64,000 nt of DNA from Sipunculus nudus (GCA_026874595.1 CM049318.1:55815250-55879249); one strand, 5' to 3'. Positions 10,201 to 23,690 are shown, counted from the first letter of the stretch. The notes: generated by a model not told the origin, from the sequence alone. Made by a program: numbers and translations.

Positions 10201-11730
10201 CTTGTGTCATGTGACCTGACCACATGAGAGTAATCACATGAGGGAACAAGATTGGATCAATATCCAGTTGATCTGCACCGAGGGAATGTATATATATAAC
10301 CCCTTTTCACGTTTACAAATGTTTGTAGTACATGCCTCTGGTAATGTTGATATATTTATATTATAATTCTTGTCAGGGCGACCGATAATGATAACAATAA
10401 TCAATCGCATTGATTCTTGTCAGATTCTTATCACATCTGTCCTCTGGATCGATTGATATGTTTGCACTATATATCACACCAGCACTTATATCCACCCATG
10501 TGTGTGATCACATATGGATGTACAAAGTAATCATGTAAAACATATGACATTTAAATCATCTGCCAGGTTGCATTTTTAAATAATGAGACAATTAATGGCA
10601 TAAATATGTATTATATTATAAAAAACCAAAATGGAGATGTCACTTTGTTGGAAAATGTAAAAAAGGGAACACAGTTTAAAAAAAAATGTTGATTATATCT
10701 TCCTTTAAATTTGGGTTGGGGTCCTAAATCTGAGTTTTTCCTTACCTCATTTCAAATCCTTATTTAATGCCTTATATTGAATGTGCTAAAGAGTGTGAAT
10801 TTGTACATCCTAAGTTTATCTGCGGAAACTGAACTGTTTGTATAAATTGTCAAGTTCCTGTCCATTTTTCCAAGTTTGCAGTTTTCTTTTTGTCATGATG
10901 TATACATCTCTATTTTAAAGTTATATCAATAAATTAGTCTTCATCAGATGAATAATTTATTTTAAACACACTGGTACATCATGTGATCAATTTTGCAATT
11001 ACTTATACATTATGAGTATGAAAATGTACGTTTAAATCTAATTTTACAATAGAAAAGATCAAGTTCAATGTTAACCTGTATGTAAGAGGTCTTGGGTTAG
11101 AGAGAGAGAGAGGGTCGTTATTTAACTGCTTCCTTTGACCTTACCATATACGGATATAAATGATTGTAGTGAATATACTTTTAAAAGACGAAACAAAAAT
11201 AAAATATACGATATGTTATAATCAAAGTATGATCCGTAGGGTATATTTTATATGCATTTGTTACAATGTGTACAGCGCATTATAAACTGAGGGTTCATCT
11301 TTCTGTAATGTTTAATGTGTTATTGTGTCATTTTATGATATATTTTCTAATTTGTCAAAGGAATAGACATATGAGCATGTAGTAGTCTTTTACTTAAAGC
11401 ACGCGCCCCCTTATATTGACACATCAAGTGGCACTAGTTTGTTTTTTTTGTATTTCATACGCTAGAGGAGTGACTCACAATGACTGCATGGAGTGCTTTT
11501 ACAGTTCTTATTTAGATTTTTCACATTGACCATATTGGCGTTATTTTTATATGACATGACTAAGACAGGCCAAGCTGGTATGAACAAAAAAAGATATGGA
11601 ACGTTGTTAACATCATCCTAAAGAAAGCTTAGAATGGCAATGATCTCCGGCACATTAATACTGATAAGCGGCCAAACACTATGCTGATGTTTGCCTTCAA
11701 CTGTCTAACAAATTTCCTTCGTCCATGTAA
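7228..11730. other. No gene seen; upstream flank of the S8-like gene
   Basis: Translations here are short and carry no recognisable motif. On the minus strand a consensus 5' splice site (GGGAAT|GTAAGT, exon edge 7699) could end a non-coding first exon. A CpG-containing stretch lies at 7480-7570. Short G, CT/GT and A runs occur near 7826, 8285-8330 and 9048. The segment 9400-10150 has short stretches reminiscent of decayed retroelement coding, too broken to call. Confidence 0.5.
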
Positions 11731-12243
11731 AGTTTTGAAATCCAATCACAGCCAAGTAACATTGAATTTAATCTCATAACTTCCTCTCTAATACAGCAGT
11801 TACTACGAAACCTGCCTCTCGAAAGTAAAATATATGCCAACGGCATATATTTCAAACTGGTTAGAAAAGCCTCATATATATTATGCGTCAGCTTAGCCAC
11901 TTTATTTGATCGGTGGACCAGGAAAGCTACAATCCCAACTGACTGGAAATCCGCAAGAATCACTCCAATACACAAAGGTAAAGAACCCAAAGAAGATATT
12001 TATAATTACGGGCCTATTTCTGTTTTTCCTCATTTAGCATGCATATTTGATAAGGTTCTACATGCTCAAATTTTATACCACTTAAATCGGCATGACATAA
12101 TAAATCATGATCGATCTTTTTCCTTGAATCAAAAACCTTCGACTCAAACAAGTTTACATGAATTTGTTGACAATTGGCTCCAATTAATCTATATATTAAT
12201 AAATAGCGTAGGGCGATATTATAATTTTCCATATCTCCTCTGA
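11731..12243 (+). pseudogene. LINE (non-LTR) reverse-transcriptase fragment
   Basis: A 170-codon stop-to-stop frame with no ATG start. It carries the N-terminal palm landmarks of LINE reverse transcriptase: an IPTDWKSARITPIHKG motif, then the YNYGPISVFPHLACIFDKV block (family consensus NYRPISLL...K), then a loop equivalent to the Q(F/S)GF...ST region (FSLNQKPSTQTSLHEFVD). The YxDD active-site segment and everything downstream are absent, so this is a truncated, dead copy. The clade cannot be fixed from the fragment. Confidence 0.82.
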
Positions 12244-13199
12244 TATCACCTTACAGATTACCGTGGTTTTCGCCATACATAATCTCCGGGTTTGTCCGAA
12301 CAGATTCCACCCAGTTGTATTTGCAATATTTGCGTATTGCTTGCATAATTGATAATTTTAATAATTGCTTCCCCGCAGGTGCTTCTTTTCTTTGTGTCTT
12401 CGGGACCGGTAACACAGTGATCATAGAGTTAGTGATGGCGGGACATTGTTTTACTCCCGGGGCCCTATCTGGGGTTTTCCTACATTTCGTGGTAACCGGC
12501 CCGAAATAAGCCCCATTGGCGATCCCTTCTCAAAAGGGGGATCTTCGGAAGAATTGTTTTGCAGGCCTTCCTGCGGATGTGGGGGGGGGGGGGGGAGTCG
12601 CACGAAGAGGGCTTCTTCCTGCCACTTCCATGACATATCCTAATATGCTTGCATGCACATTTTCCGGTCGCAGAAATTCGTTATGGTTATACAGTCGCAC
12701 GAAATCCAGGGCCTTGCATGGGATAGAGGTCCTTGACAAAAATTAAAAAACTCATGTTGGTCCACTATGTAACAGATATAAGGGAAATGTTAACCAAATT
12801 CACGTCGTGGTTGGCACAGTGTGATGTGTACACATGTGAAGTGCACCACCAAAGTGGTAAGCACCAAAGTGGCAAGCACATAATATTGACATATGTTTTG
12901 AAAATCGAGATTTTTTCTCATTACTGCAGTAACAAATGTAAAATTCCTGTAAAAATGTAAATTTAATACGATTGTACTGGTATTTGATTCTTTTACATGC
13001 ATGTGCCATCTCGTTTCAATAATATTGAAATATAATAGTTATAGTTTATATATTTATAGTTTTGTTATTAAAGACTTCGCCACCTAAGGGTAGTTTGTTA
13101 CACTAACGCCGGTTGTCTGGCCTCCGGGTTAACCTTAGTATTTACGGTCGTTACCGCTGTGTGTGTTTGCTTGGCATTATAAAAGCTTTACATTGTTGT
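12244..13199. other. No gene seen; G-tract and short tandem repeat
   Basis: Holds a roughly 14-bp G run near 12582 and a small GATCCC...GGGGATC hairpin near 12520. A 15-bp unit (CACCAAAGTGGTAAG) occurs twice around 12843-12873. Long translations over the G run are low-complexity. Confidence 0.5.
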
Positions 13200-14230
13200 T
13201 GTCTGTCGTGGTGGCAGCGGGATTTAGCCCACGTCATCGGCACACAGAAGACTCTTTATACCAACAGTCCCCCCTTGTAGCCCACAAGAGCTCGGATCAG
13301 TGAACATTCAACCTGAAAAAACAACCTGCCAAAAGCAAGTAATATCGCCCACCTCACGTCACTCGAGTTCCCGCTTTAAGTTAAAGCATGGCAACCCCAA
13401 GAGCGCCGAAGCAATGGCAATTGACTAAAATGAAAAAGTCAATACTTTTGAGAACTGGTAACAAAACCAAACCTACATACTGTCTTTAGATAAGAACTTT
13501 GCACCGTTCTAAGGAGATGTCACGTGGCAAAAGAAAACAGCATCTGACCAAAAAAGAGGTTTCAGTGATGACGGTAATGCACCTGCCGACATTAGACTAA
13601 CCGCAGCATAGAAAACAGCCCATTTAGAGCTTATGCTGGGACAAATTGCAAATTACTGCACTGTAATTTCACGAAACTCCACCATTAAAGGACCAACCTC
13701 TCTCAAAGGCATTTGGTACTTAATCAGACAACATAACGGGTTCCAGTCTACAGACTCTTATTTCCTTGATCTGGTCAAATGTAAGGTTATCACCTGACGA
13801 ACGCCCTGAGGACTAGTATCAACGTCTCATGGCATTCTTCGAGGAAAATCTCATGACAACTTATTGTTGCCTCACCCACCATGGAGCCAGTGTCTCCGAA
13901 GATAAGGATTTAACCCCAACACTGGAGAATACTGAAGCTGAATTATGGCAGCAACTCATCCGTGCTGGTTTGCCTCGCTTAGTTAGAACAGAAATATGCG
14001 TCTGAGCTCAGAAATAAGTCATTGGCATCTCTCGAACCCAATATATCTCAAGCATTGTCTTCCCTCCTAGACGGGTTACGCACTATTCAGGATACCAGAG
14101 TCATGGGCACGGCTACATCGAATGCCCACACACACAGATTCCTGCCAAACAACAGCTCACGCCCTGCATTCGTGAAGCGAAAGTCATGTGTACTGTGCAA
14201 AACTGCAAACCAACCTTTTACATCTCACGT
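13200..14230 (+). mobile_element. Decayed LTR-retrotransposon leader and gag
   Basis: TGGTGGCAGCGGGATTT near 13208 has the look of a tRNA primer-binding site just inside a 5' LTR. A gag-like region with several stops follows, from an ATG near 13388. Its last part (14022-14230) reads as an α-helical segment and then KSCVLCKTAN...H, half of a zinc-knuckle-like C-x2-C...H motif. No pol follows: the sequence passes straight into the 78-bp satellite. Superfamily is undecided between Ty3/gypsy and BEL. Confidence 0.5.
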
Positions 14231-16130
14231 GATACGGGTAACCCTAACCCTTCAGGCATGGAAAACTCCAGTAAGTGTTTCTCAATTTTAATATTAATAT
14301 TCGTATATCCATGATACGGGTAACCGTAAGCCTTCGGACATGAAATACTCCAATAATTGTTTGTCACTATTAATATGTGCTAAATCTGGGATACACGTTA
14401 CCCCAACCCTACCTACAGGAAATACTCCATTTAGTGTTTGTCACTGTTAAAATGCTCTATATCTGGTATACAGGTCACCCTAACCCTTTGGGCATGAAAT
14501 ACTCCAGTAAGTGTTTGTTACTTTGAATATTTGGTATATCTGGGATACAGGTTACCCTTCAGGTGTGAAAAACTCCAGTATGTATTTGTCACTATTAATA
14601 TGTGACCCTAACCCGATGGGCATGAAATTTGTCGTGTTCATCACTATTATATAAGGTATATCCAAAAACAGGTTACCCTAACCCTTCGGGCATGAAATAA
14701 TCCAGTAAGTGTTTGTCACTCTTAATATATGCTACATATGTGATACAGGTTACCCTAACCCTTCAGGCATGAATACTCCAGTAAGTGTTTGTCACTAATA
14801 TTAATATATGCTATAGTCAGGATATGGGTTACCTATCCATTCGGTCATAAAATATTCCAGTAAGTATTTGTCCCTTTTAATATTTGGTATATCTGGTATA
14901 CGGATTACCCTAACCCTTCGGGCATGAAATCCTCCCGTAAATTTTTGTCAGTATTAATGTTTGGTATATTGGAGGTACGGGTTACCCCCTGGGGCATGGA
15001 ATACTCCAGTAAGTGTTTGTCACTCTTAATATATACTATATCTGTGATACGGGTTACCCTAACCCTTCAGGAATGGAAAACTCCAGTAAGTGTTTCTCAC
15101 TATTAATATTAATATTCGTATATCCATGATACGGGTTACCGTAAGCCTTCGGACATGAAATACTCCAATAATTGTTTGTCTCTATTAATATGTGCTAAAT
15201 CTGGGATACGGGTTACCCTAACCCTACCTACAGGAAATAGTCAAGTTAGTGTTTGTCACTGTTAAAATCTGCTATATCTGGTATACAGGTTACCCTAACC
15301 CTTTGGGCATGAAATACTCCAGTAAGTGTTTGTAACTTTGAATATTTGGTATATCTGGGATACGGGTTACCCTTCAGGTGTGAAAAACTCCAGTATGTAT
15401 TTGTCACTATTAATATGTGCTATATCTGGTATACGAGTTACCCGAACCCTTCGGGCATGAAATAACCAGTAAGTGTTAGTCACTAATAAATATATCATAA
15501 ATGCATGATACGGGTTACCGTAAATCTTTGGACATGAAAACTCCAGATTTTGTTTGTCACTATATACATGTGCTAAATCTGGGATACGAGATACCCAAAC
15601 CCGATGGGCATGAAATCTGTCGTGTTTGTAACTATTAATATAAGGTATATCCAAAAAACTGGTTACCCTAACCCTTCGGGCATGAAAATCTCAAGTAAGT
15701 GTTAGTAACTATATAAACCTTTCAGTCATGAAATGCTCAAGTAAGCATTTGACACTAGTAATATGTATATATATATGGTATTTCCGTGATAGAGGTTACC
15801 CTATAAAATATGGTATTTCCTGGATAAGAATGACCCTAAGCCTTCGGACATGAAGTATAAATATTCATGTAAGTATTTGTCACTATTCAGTTAATATGTG
15901 CTATATCTGGGATACGAGATACCCTTACTGTAGGGGCATGAAAAACTATGGTAAGTCTTTGTCACTATTAATATTTGGTATATCAAAGATACAGGTTACC
16001 CTAACCCTTCAGGCATGAATCACTCCAGTAAGTGTTTTTCACTCTTAATATATGCTATATACGTGATACGGGTTACCCTAAACCTTCGGGCATGAAAACT
16101 CCAGTAAGTGTTTGTCACTATTAATACGTC
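14231..16130. repeat. Satellite 1: about 78-bp tandem unit
   Basis: Roughly two dozen diverged copies of a 76-82-bp unit. Each has GATACGGGTTACCCTAACCC, then TTCGGGCATGAAATACTCC, AGTAAGTGTTTGTCACT and an AT-rich spacer. A longer block of several units recurs with a period of about 815 bp (GATAC at 14231 and 15046 start the same series of variant units). Confidence 0.9.
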
Positions 16131-16169
16131 ACCGCCATAGCACAGAATGTCCCAAGCAAATTATAAGGA

Positions 16170-17900
16170 GATCGTATTCAGGGTGTGTCACAAGATTGTC
16201 ACTGTCACAAACATGTCGCAAACATGGCACAGACTTTCCCAAGCAAATTTACAAGCAAGTATAAAGGGTGTGGGTCACAAGATTGTCACTGTCACAAGAT
16301 TGTCACAAACATAGCATAGACTTTCCCAAGCAAATTTACAAGCAAGTATAAAGGGTGTGTGTCACAAGTTTGTCACTGTCACAAGATTGTCACAAACATG
16401 GCATAGACTTTCCCAAGCAAATTTACAAGCAAGTATAAACGGTGTGTGTCACAAGATTGTCACTGTCACAAGATTGTCACAAACATGGCATAGACTTTCC
16501 CAAGCAAATTTACCAGCAAGCATAAAGGGAGTGTGTGACAAGATTGTCACAAGATTGTCACAAACATGGCATAGACTTTCCCAAGCAAATTTACAAGCAA
16601 GTATAAGGGGTGTGTCGAAAAAGGTTGTCACTGTCACAAACATGTCGCAAACATGGCACAGACTTTCCCAAGCAAATTTACAAGCAAGTATAAAGTGTGT
16701 GTGTCACAAGATTGTCACTGTCACAAGATTGTCACAAACGTGGCATAGACTTTCCCAAGCAAATTTACAAGCAAGTATAAACGGTGTGTGTCACAAGATT
16801 GTCAGTGTCACAAGATTGTCACAAACATGGCATAGACTTTCCCAAGCAAATTTACCAGCAAGCATAAAGGGAGTGTGTCACAAGATTGTCACAAGATTGT
16901 CACAAACATAGCATAGACTTTCCCAAGCAAATTTACAAGCAAGTATAAACGGTGTGTGTCACAAGATTGTCAGTGTCACAAGATTGTCACAAACATGGCA
17001 TAGACTTTCCCAAGCAAATTTACCAGCAAGCATAAAGGGAATGTGTCACAAGATTGTCACAAGATTGTCACTGTCACAAGATTGTCACAAACATGGCACA
17101 GAATTTCCTAAGCAAATTTACAAGCAAGTATAAAGGGTGTGTGTCACAAGATAGTCACTGTCACAAGATTGTCACAAACATGGCACAGACTTTCCCAAGC
17201 AATATACAAGCAAGTATAAAGGGAGTGTGTCACAAGATTGTCACAAACATGGCATATACCTTCCCAAGCAAATTTACAAGCAAGTACAAACGGTGTGTGT
17301 CACAAGATTGTCAGTGTCACAAGATTGTCACAAACATGGCATAGACTTTCCCAAGCAAATTTACCAGCAAGCATAAAGGGAGTGTGTCACAAGATTGTCA
17401 CAAGATTGTCACAAACATGGCATAGACTTTCCCAAGCAAATTTATAAGCAGGTATAAAGGGTGTGTGTCACAAGATTATCACTGTCACAAGATTGTCACA
17501 AACATTGCATAGACTTTCCCAATCAAATTTACAAGCAAGTATAAAGGGTGTGTGTCACAAGATTGTCACTGTCACAAGATTGTCGCAAACATGGCACAGA
17601 CTTTCCCGAGCAAATTTACAAGCAAGTTAAAAAAAGGTTGTGTGTCACAAGATTGTCACTGTCACAAGATTGTCACAAACATGGCATTGACTTTCCCAAG
17701 CAAATTTACAAGCAAGCATAAAGGGAGTGTGTCACAAGATTTTCACAAGATTTACACAAGCATGGCATAGACTTTCCGAAGCAAATTTACAAGCAAGTAT
17801 AAGGGGTGTGTGTCAGAAGATTGTCACTGTCACAAGATTGTCACAGACATGGCACATACTGTCTCAAGTAAATTTATAAGCAAGTATAAAGGGTGTGTGT
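16170..17900. repeat. Satellite 2: 87-bp tandem unit
   Basis: About 20 copies of a unit built from GTCACAAGATTGTCACTGTC, CAAACATGGCATAGACTTTC and CCAAGCAAATTTACAAGCAA. The full unit is 87 bp; shorter variants lack one internal CACAAGATTGT segment. Full and short units alternate in places (period about 168 bp at 16776, 16944 and, doubled, 17285). Because 87 is a multiple of three, one frame stays open for 184 codons; this is a repeat artefact and not a gene. Confidence 0.92.
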
Positions 17901-18430
17901 CAGACTATGGCTAGCCGTTGTCCGGTGAACCATCCCTAACCCCTACCACCGCCCCTATATCTTTCGACAGGGAAAGGGGCCCTGTGTGAAGAGGGTTGGG
18001 GAAATGGAGGTAGTCCCGAGATCTCCGGGTTTTAGATAGTATAGATACATCCGCTTTTGGCATCTTCAAAATGTAGGATGTGCAAAACGGAGAAATATGA
18101 ATCATGGACGGGAGGGAGAGACATACAGACAGAGGGACAGACACTCCAAAACTAATCCCATCCATGGTAAGCATAAGAGCAAGCACTGACCCAAATATGT
18201 GTTAGTTTTCAGTGTCCCCTGAAGGTGTGATCATATGTCATTGTGGCTATTTTAATTTCATTCTCCCCTGAAGATGTCACTACATGTCATAGCACTTTTG
18301 ATGTGTTTTAGTTTTTATTACCCCTGAAGATGTCTCCACATGACATAATTTTTGTTGGGAAATTGGAACCAAAATATTTTTGTTTATTGTTTTGGAGCTG
18401 GTGACACTCCGAAACCAATCCTAAGGAAGG

Positions 18431-18500
<70 letters not shown>

Positions 18501-19080
18501 ATATGGTTACCCTGAGAGAGGGAGAAAGAAAAAAACACAATGAGAAATGGAGAGAGAGAGAAATGGGATAATGGTTTTCAAATAAGACTTATTATACACA
18601 TTATCTTTATTTTTTCTATAAACTTTTATGATTGTGGTTCAATTAACAAGTGAAGTAACAAGAAGCCGCACTAACAGGGCGTGTTTCCCCTGTAATAGAG
18701 GATGTATAGTTTCTCATTCCTGTTACTGCACATAGTTGCTGAACATAATTTAACATATGTTACAACTATATGTAAAGGAGGATATAATTTAATAACCAAG
18801 AAATATTTATGAAAGGAAAATATGAAACATTTGAAATAAACAAATCATGTTTTTGACTACTTTTGAATAAGGAGCCAAAGGAATTATAAAATGGTGTAAT
18901 GAACCATTCCGACAAACAAGCAACGCATATTTTAGTTCTGTACACAATAAACAGAAAATCATGGACTGTCATTTATGGCGTCTTAATTGTCGTATCAATA
19001 AGCAAATAGCCGGTGGGTCATACCGCTAAGCTGAAATTGACATACAGGTGATGCATGTATTAATTATTAATGTTATGATC
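17901..19080. other. No gene seen
   Basis: Unique-looking sequence after the satellite. A short unit CCCCTGAAGATGTC... recurs at about 18218, 18266 and 18320. A TA microsatellite follows, then AT-rich DNA. Confidence 0.5.
18431..18497. repeat. (TA)n microsatellite
   Basis: About 67 bp of alternating T and A, with one TACA interruption near its start. Confidence 0.97.
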
Positions 19081-20540
19081 ATGGGGAAAATATTGAAGGA
19101 ACCGTGACCTAATTTCATATTTCCAAGGATATTTGCCCAGGACCTCCCAGAATGTCATGTCAGAAAATTCTAGGCCTATTCGACAAACTGTGTGCCTGGT
19201 CTGTCTGGGTGCTCAAACTCATGTATTTGGCCATTATGTCGCAGAATATAGGTCACAATGACCTAAAATCAGTTTTCCGAGGAGATTTGCCTGGAACCTC
19301 CCTGGATGTTGCCTTAGCAGATTCTAGGAGAAACAGATACAAATTGTACCCATCTGACATTCAGGGTGCTGATAAGACACCATAACATATTTTCACAAGG
19401 AGATTTGCCTCGGACTTCCCTGGATGTACAGTTAGAAGTTTCTGGTTATAGCCAGCTGGGCTAAAAAAAGTTCAAAATATACTTCAGCACCGATGCCACA
19501 TAATGAACACAAAAATGACGTTGTAATGCTTGTGAGTCATATTTGAAGGAAAAAGATACTGTACTTCAAAAGTTACGGGGTTCACAAAAATCCTATACAT
19601 CAGTGTATTTGACCTTGAAGGGCAAGGTCAAGGTCACAATTTTTCAAACTCTTGCGACAATTTTTTAACTGACATTTGTCTTTTGGATGTTCAGAAGGAT
19701 ACATTTATCTACTTGAGAAACGTTTTTATAACCAAAATTGGAAATATTCAAGGTCAAGGCCACTCTCACAGTTCAGGTCCTGACCCAAATTCCAATCTTT
19801 TTACTCGATCATATCTATGCATATGCATAATATTAAATAAATGTGTCCATTGTTTACCTATATTGCTCACAGTTCTGTCAAGTGTAAATATTGGCTGTAT
19901 TAAAAAACAGGAAAACAGGAAAGTGATACTAGGTGACGCCAATAGCCTCACGTACAAGGCAAAGTTATCTAAGATCTTCGGCCATCTTTATTTATTGACC
20001 AATCTATGCATCCTTTCTTTAGATATTTAAGATTTTGAATGATTTTCACCAAATATTGAAATATTTAAGGTCAATGACACTCTCATAGTAAAGGTCATGA
20101 CCCGAATTTAAATGGATGTAATGCCATTACCCATAACTACGGCAAATCTGTATTTTGTGGCAATGGTTGGATATTAAAAGACGCTAAAACAAGAAAAAAG
20201 GAGAATAGATGGCGCCACCATTCTTACGTTCAAGACAACGCTGTCAAATATCTTTGATCAACCTGATTTTTTTACCAATCCATGCAATATTTCTTGAGAT
20301 ATTTATGATTCTGTGTTATTTTCACCCAAAATATACCTATCCAAGGTCAAGGTTTCTCTACTTATAGAGGTCATGACCCCATTTCAATAGACTTCGTCCT
20401 CTCACCCATAACTATGCACAAACAACGTTTGCTCAAGATTCGTGAAATATTTTTTTAAGTTTTAAGATTTATCTACGTCTGGGGCGGGACCGTGCTAAAA
20501 CCATATATACCCGCTTTCGTCTGGGATACAATTATTATTA
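19081..20540 (+). repeat. Bivalve-type dispersed repeat with AGGTCA blocks
   Basis: Contains diverged internal units with CAAGGTCAAGGTCA or CAAGGTCAAGGCCAC (about 19622, 19750, 20341), each followed by an AAGGTCATGACCC block and, further on, CACCCATAACTATGC. The first part carries the GGAGATTTGCCTGGAACCTCC segment twice (about 19280 and 19400). The same family recurs at 47640-48400 and 49370-49710. No coding motif. Confidence 0.75.
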
Positions 20541-21504
20541 TCACTCTATATGTATGAATTCTTTGTACTTTAAACAAAGCTTAATGATACAGGAATTTAT
20601 GACTTATGATATACTGAACAGCTGTGCTGTAGTCTCATCCACGTTTTACCTGTCCGTCCAAATCCGAGTTCAATTTTGTGCACTATAGATTCGAGTCCTT
20701 GAGGTACGTTTTACTAATACCATGGTACAATATAGCCAGGGAGTGGTACAACTGTTTAGTTCTCGCTTGCTTTAATATTCCTTTTGATCAATATAATTAG
20801 TTTTAAAATATATGTTTGCGAGCTTTTTTAAATCTTATTCAATACTATGTTTATAGGGCATTGCTCTTTTAAGCATTTCTGTATCATGAGTTCATAACCA
20901 GTGATTGTGGGATATCGCATGTTTTCCATCGCTCGGTCATTTTCCATCTCGCGAGCTGTAAGACGGACCAGTGTTGTTAGTTTAATCTGCTTGAATTTGT
21001 TTGTGCGGAGGCCCTTAAATTTAAACATTCAGTTGTGACACACGGATTGATCTGTTGGAGGTGAAGCATTCATTCATATACACATGTATACTGATTTGGC
21101 TTCAATGCGTGTTTACAAAAAGAAATAAGTGAGTTTGGGGATGGTCTCAAACACTAGTTCCTATTAAGGCATGAGACACGCAGGTGGCGGAATGTACTCA
21201 GTTGAACAAGTTTGGAGAAAATTGTACACTGGCTTATTCACACGTGCTAATAATATATAGAGCACAGACAGAGGGGTCTAATTTTGGAATGTCATTGAAG
21301 AAACATGATACATATTTATATTTATATTGAGGACACAAGTTTAATCTAAGATGTTATCGAAACCGTGAAATACATATTTATAGGCCGTCATTGTTAAAGT
21401 GTATGCTTCCATTGTGGTTAGATAAATGCAAAGGATCCGTTACATGAACAGAGGTTCATCATTTTGTTTTCCGATTACTTCGGGCAAGTGCAAACCACCC
21501 AGCT

Positions 21505-21508
<4 letters not shown>

Positions 21509-21541
<33 letters not shown>
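21509..21541. repeat. (GA)n microsatellite
   Basis: 33 bp of perfect GA dinucleotides. Confidence 0.97.
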
Positions 21542-21543
<2 letters not shown>

Positions 21544-22199
21544 AAAACGTTTAAGCCTTTAAGGGTTTTTTCCTAAAGATCTTTTGTTGCATTTAGCCTT
21601 TTTTGGAAGTCGTACACTTCTTATGGAAACACATTCCACGGAAGCCATAAAGATTATCACTTTTCAATATATTCTGATATATTTAATTTATTGTTATTAT
21701 TTCTAAATGATAAATTACTCGAATGGATTTTGCCCACACCACAGAATATAAGAGGAAGTGGGACCCGGGAGCCTAGGTTACCCGCCCGCATGAATCGAAG
21801 TGAAGTGTCGACCCTAACGTTTAATGCATCTGTTTCATTAACAAATAGTTGCATAATAACTTGAGAGTTGTATTAGATAAACATGGGTTAATATCATCGT
21901 GGAAGGGGTGAATGCTTCATTTTAGAAATAATCTGAACTCCAGCGTATGGGACTTATAGAATGACTGCGGCGAGTTTTCTATCTTAAAAATAGGGTCAGG
22001 GACACTCTGCAATCACCAGTCACTAGCAATTTTGTAGCTTTGCCTAGAAAAAATGGAGGCGAGGATCCATGAATTGAAAACAACTTGCAAGATGGATCTG
22101 ATATCACTTGTACGACCAGCAAGAGAAGGGCAGGAATTTCATGCTCTCTCAAACTTGCCAACTGCTTACCTGCAACTTTGAAAGCAATTTGCTAGTCAA

Positions 22200-22220
22200 G
22201 GGGGGGGGGGGGGGGGGGGG
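22200..22220. repeat. Poly-G tract
   Basis: 21 consecutive G residues. Long G runs also occur near 12582, 35371, 44429 and 52713. Confidence 0.95.
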
Positions 22221-23407
22221 TCAAACTAGCAGTTATTTGCAATCATAATTTTGCAACCCATGTAACCGTGCCACAAGGAGAGATTCCTTGGGTGTCAAAC
22301 TCACGATTGCTATAGTAAACTTGCTACTTTGAAAGCAGCTTTAGCAATTTAATACGCGGAGGTAATAAGGTGGCATTTTGTATTCTTACAAACCAATCAC
22401 TAAGATCAAATTACACAATGCTGCAGGAACAATTCTGCCATTTTCTGTAGATTATATTAATACCCCTAATTTTTTGTGCACTTGGTAAACATGCAGCATT
22501 AGACAAACCTATGCAGAAATTCAAATGGTAATGCACACACAGACATGAAAATATAAAAGTTATGAAACATATAGATTAAACGTCCCAAATAATTTATATA
22601 TATTTTCTTTCATAATTTAAAAAAGCTTTGTTTTCACTGGTTTTACAACGCTTTAAACAAACAGGTTAACAAATAATATTTACAGGACATATGCAAATGA
22701 ATTCCGGAAAAAAACTGACGTATAAGTGTTGAAAATGTTGATAAAGTCACAAAGTGCCGGGCGGCTTATCCAAACAAGTCAGCTTATCCTGGTAGATACA
22801 TGTCAAATACCTAGTATAAACCGGTACCTTGTCCAAGTGTTATTACACATTCTGGTATAACCCTAATATTTTGTCATAAATTGTTTACACCATGAACTTT
22901 TGAAATCCGTGCCCATTAAGGCATTGAGAGAGAAAGCGGCATATATACTGAGAGTGAGGGGACCTTTTCATTATCTCAGATACAGAAACTAAAACTGTTA
23001 AGATCGCTCAGAATAAAATTTAATGTTTCGTTTCGAAGGTTTTCTTCAGGGAGAAAAATCACTCAGTCTAGCAGAGTTTCCCTAAGATCAGAGCTATCAT
23101 GTAAGCATGCCAAGTAATTCCTGTTCTAATGAAACTGAATTAAACAAACACACTGCAATCTAATTCTGTATCATTATCTAAATTACATACAAAACTACAT
23201 TTGTTGAGAAGATGCAAAACTCTTTCAACCAAAAGTATGGTTAAGCTTTCAAAATAAACTTAATATATCACAAATGTACGTGTCAAGTAAAAAGAAATTT
23301 TAGTTGCTATGAGACCTATTAGTATTTGTCTAGTTCATCAGCATGCAGAGTGATAATATAGTGTTTACTTCGTATACATATGTATATAGGTTTACGATTT
23401 ATCATTG

Positions 23408-23690
23408 CTAGGTCTGTTTAAAAATACCTGAATCTGTCGAGGCAGCTGCTGTTCTTCTGTCGATGGTGCAGAGGGGACGCAATGTAGCGAACCTAGCTTC
23501 TGGTAAAGTGTTCTTCGAACTGGTCACGTCCACTGCATAGACCGAGTTGATAACGTAAAATATATTAAACAAATCTAAGTCCGCGTGACGATTAATCAAT
23601 AATTGGGAATCAATTTGGTCGTCAGTATGTGCGTGGCACCTTTTCATAGGCCAAAAAGTACTCCAATCAATGGTCACTGAAACCTGCCTA
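23408..23690 (-). CDS. Uncharacterised exon-like open frame
   Basis: An 89-residue frame. On the minus strand, GGTTTCAG lies just before its start and GATTCAG|GTATTT just before its end, so it could be an internal or first exon (phase 1 out) of an unknown minus-strand gene. The translation is mixed and not low-complexity (for example AVDVTSSKNTLPEAR and RRTAAASTDSG). No motif is recognised, no neighbouring exon was found, and it may be chance. Confidence 0.22.

Larger units (their letters stand above)
20541..23407. other. No gene seen
   Basis: AT-rich, non-coding in all frames as far as I can tell. Holds a (GA)n tract and a G20 run (listed separately). A segment near 22050-22080 (GGATCC, CGCCTCCATTTTTTCTAGGC) resembles one near 36520 and is probably repeat-derived. 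Confidence 0.5.

Noticed and set aside
11697-12232. Minus-strand frames of 97 and 72 codons
   Set aside because: They lie antisense to the LINE reverse-transcriptase fragment, which has clear motifs on the plus strand.
12446-12746. Overlapping frames across 12.45-12.75 kb on both strands
   Set aside because: They span a G run that gives poly-Gly or poly-Pro. No motif and no splice support.
14240-15700. Telomere-like CCCTAACCC motifs
   Set aside because: They occur once per satellite unit within a non-telomeric sequence and never as a run of TTAGGG repeats.
14231-17900. CRISPR-like repeated structure
   Set aside because: Units are contiguous with no unique spacers, diverge gradually and lie in an animal genome. 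They are satellites.
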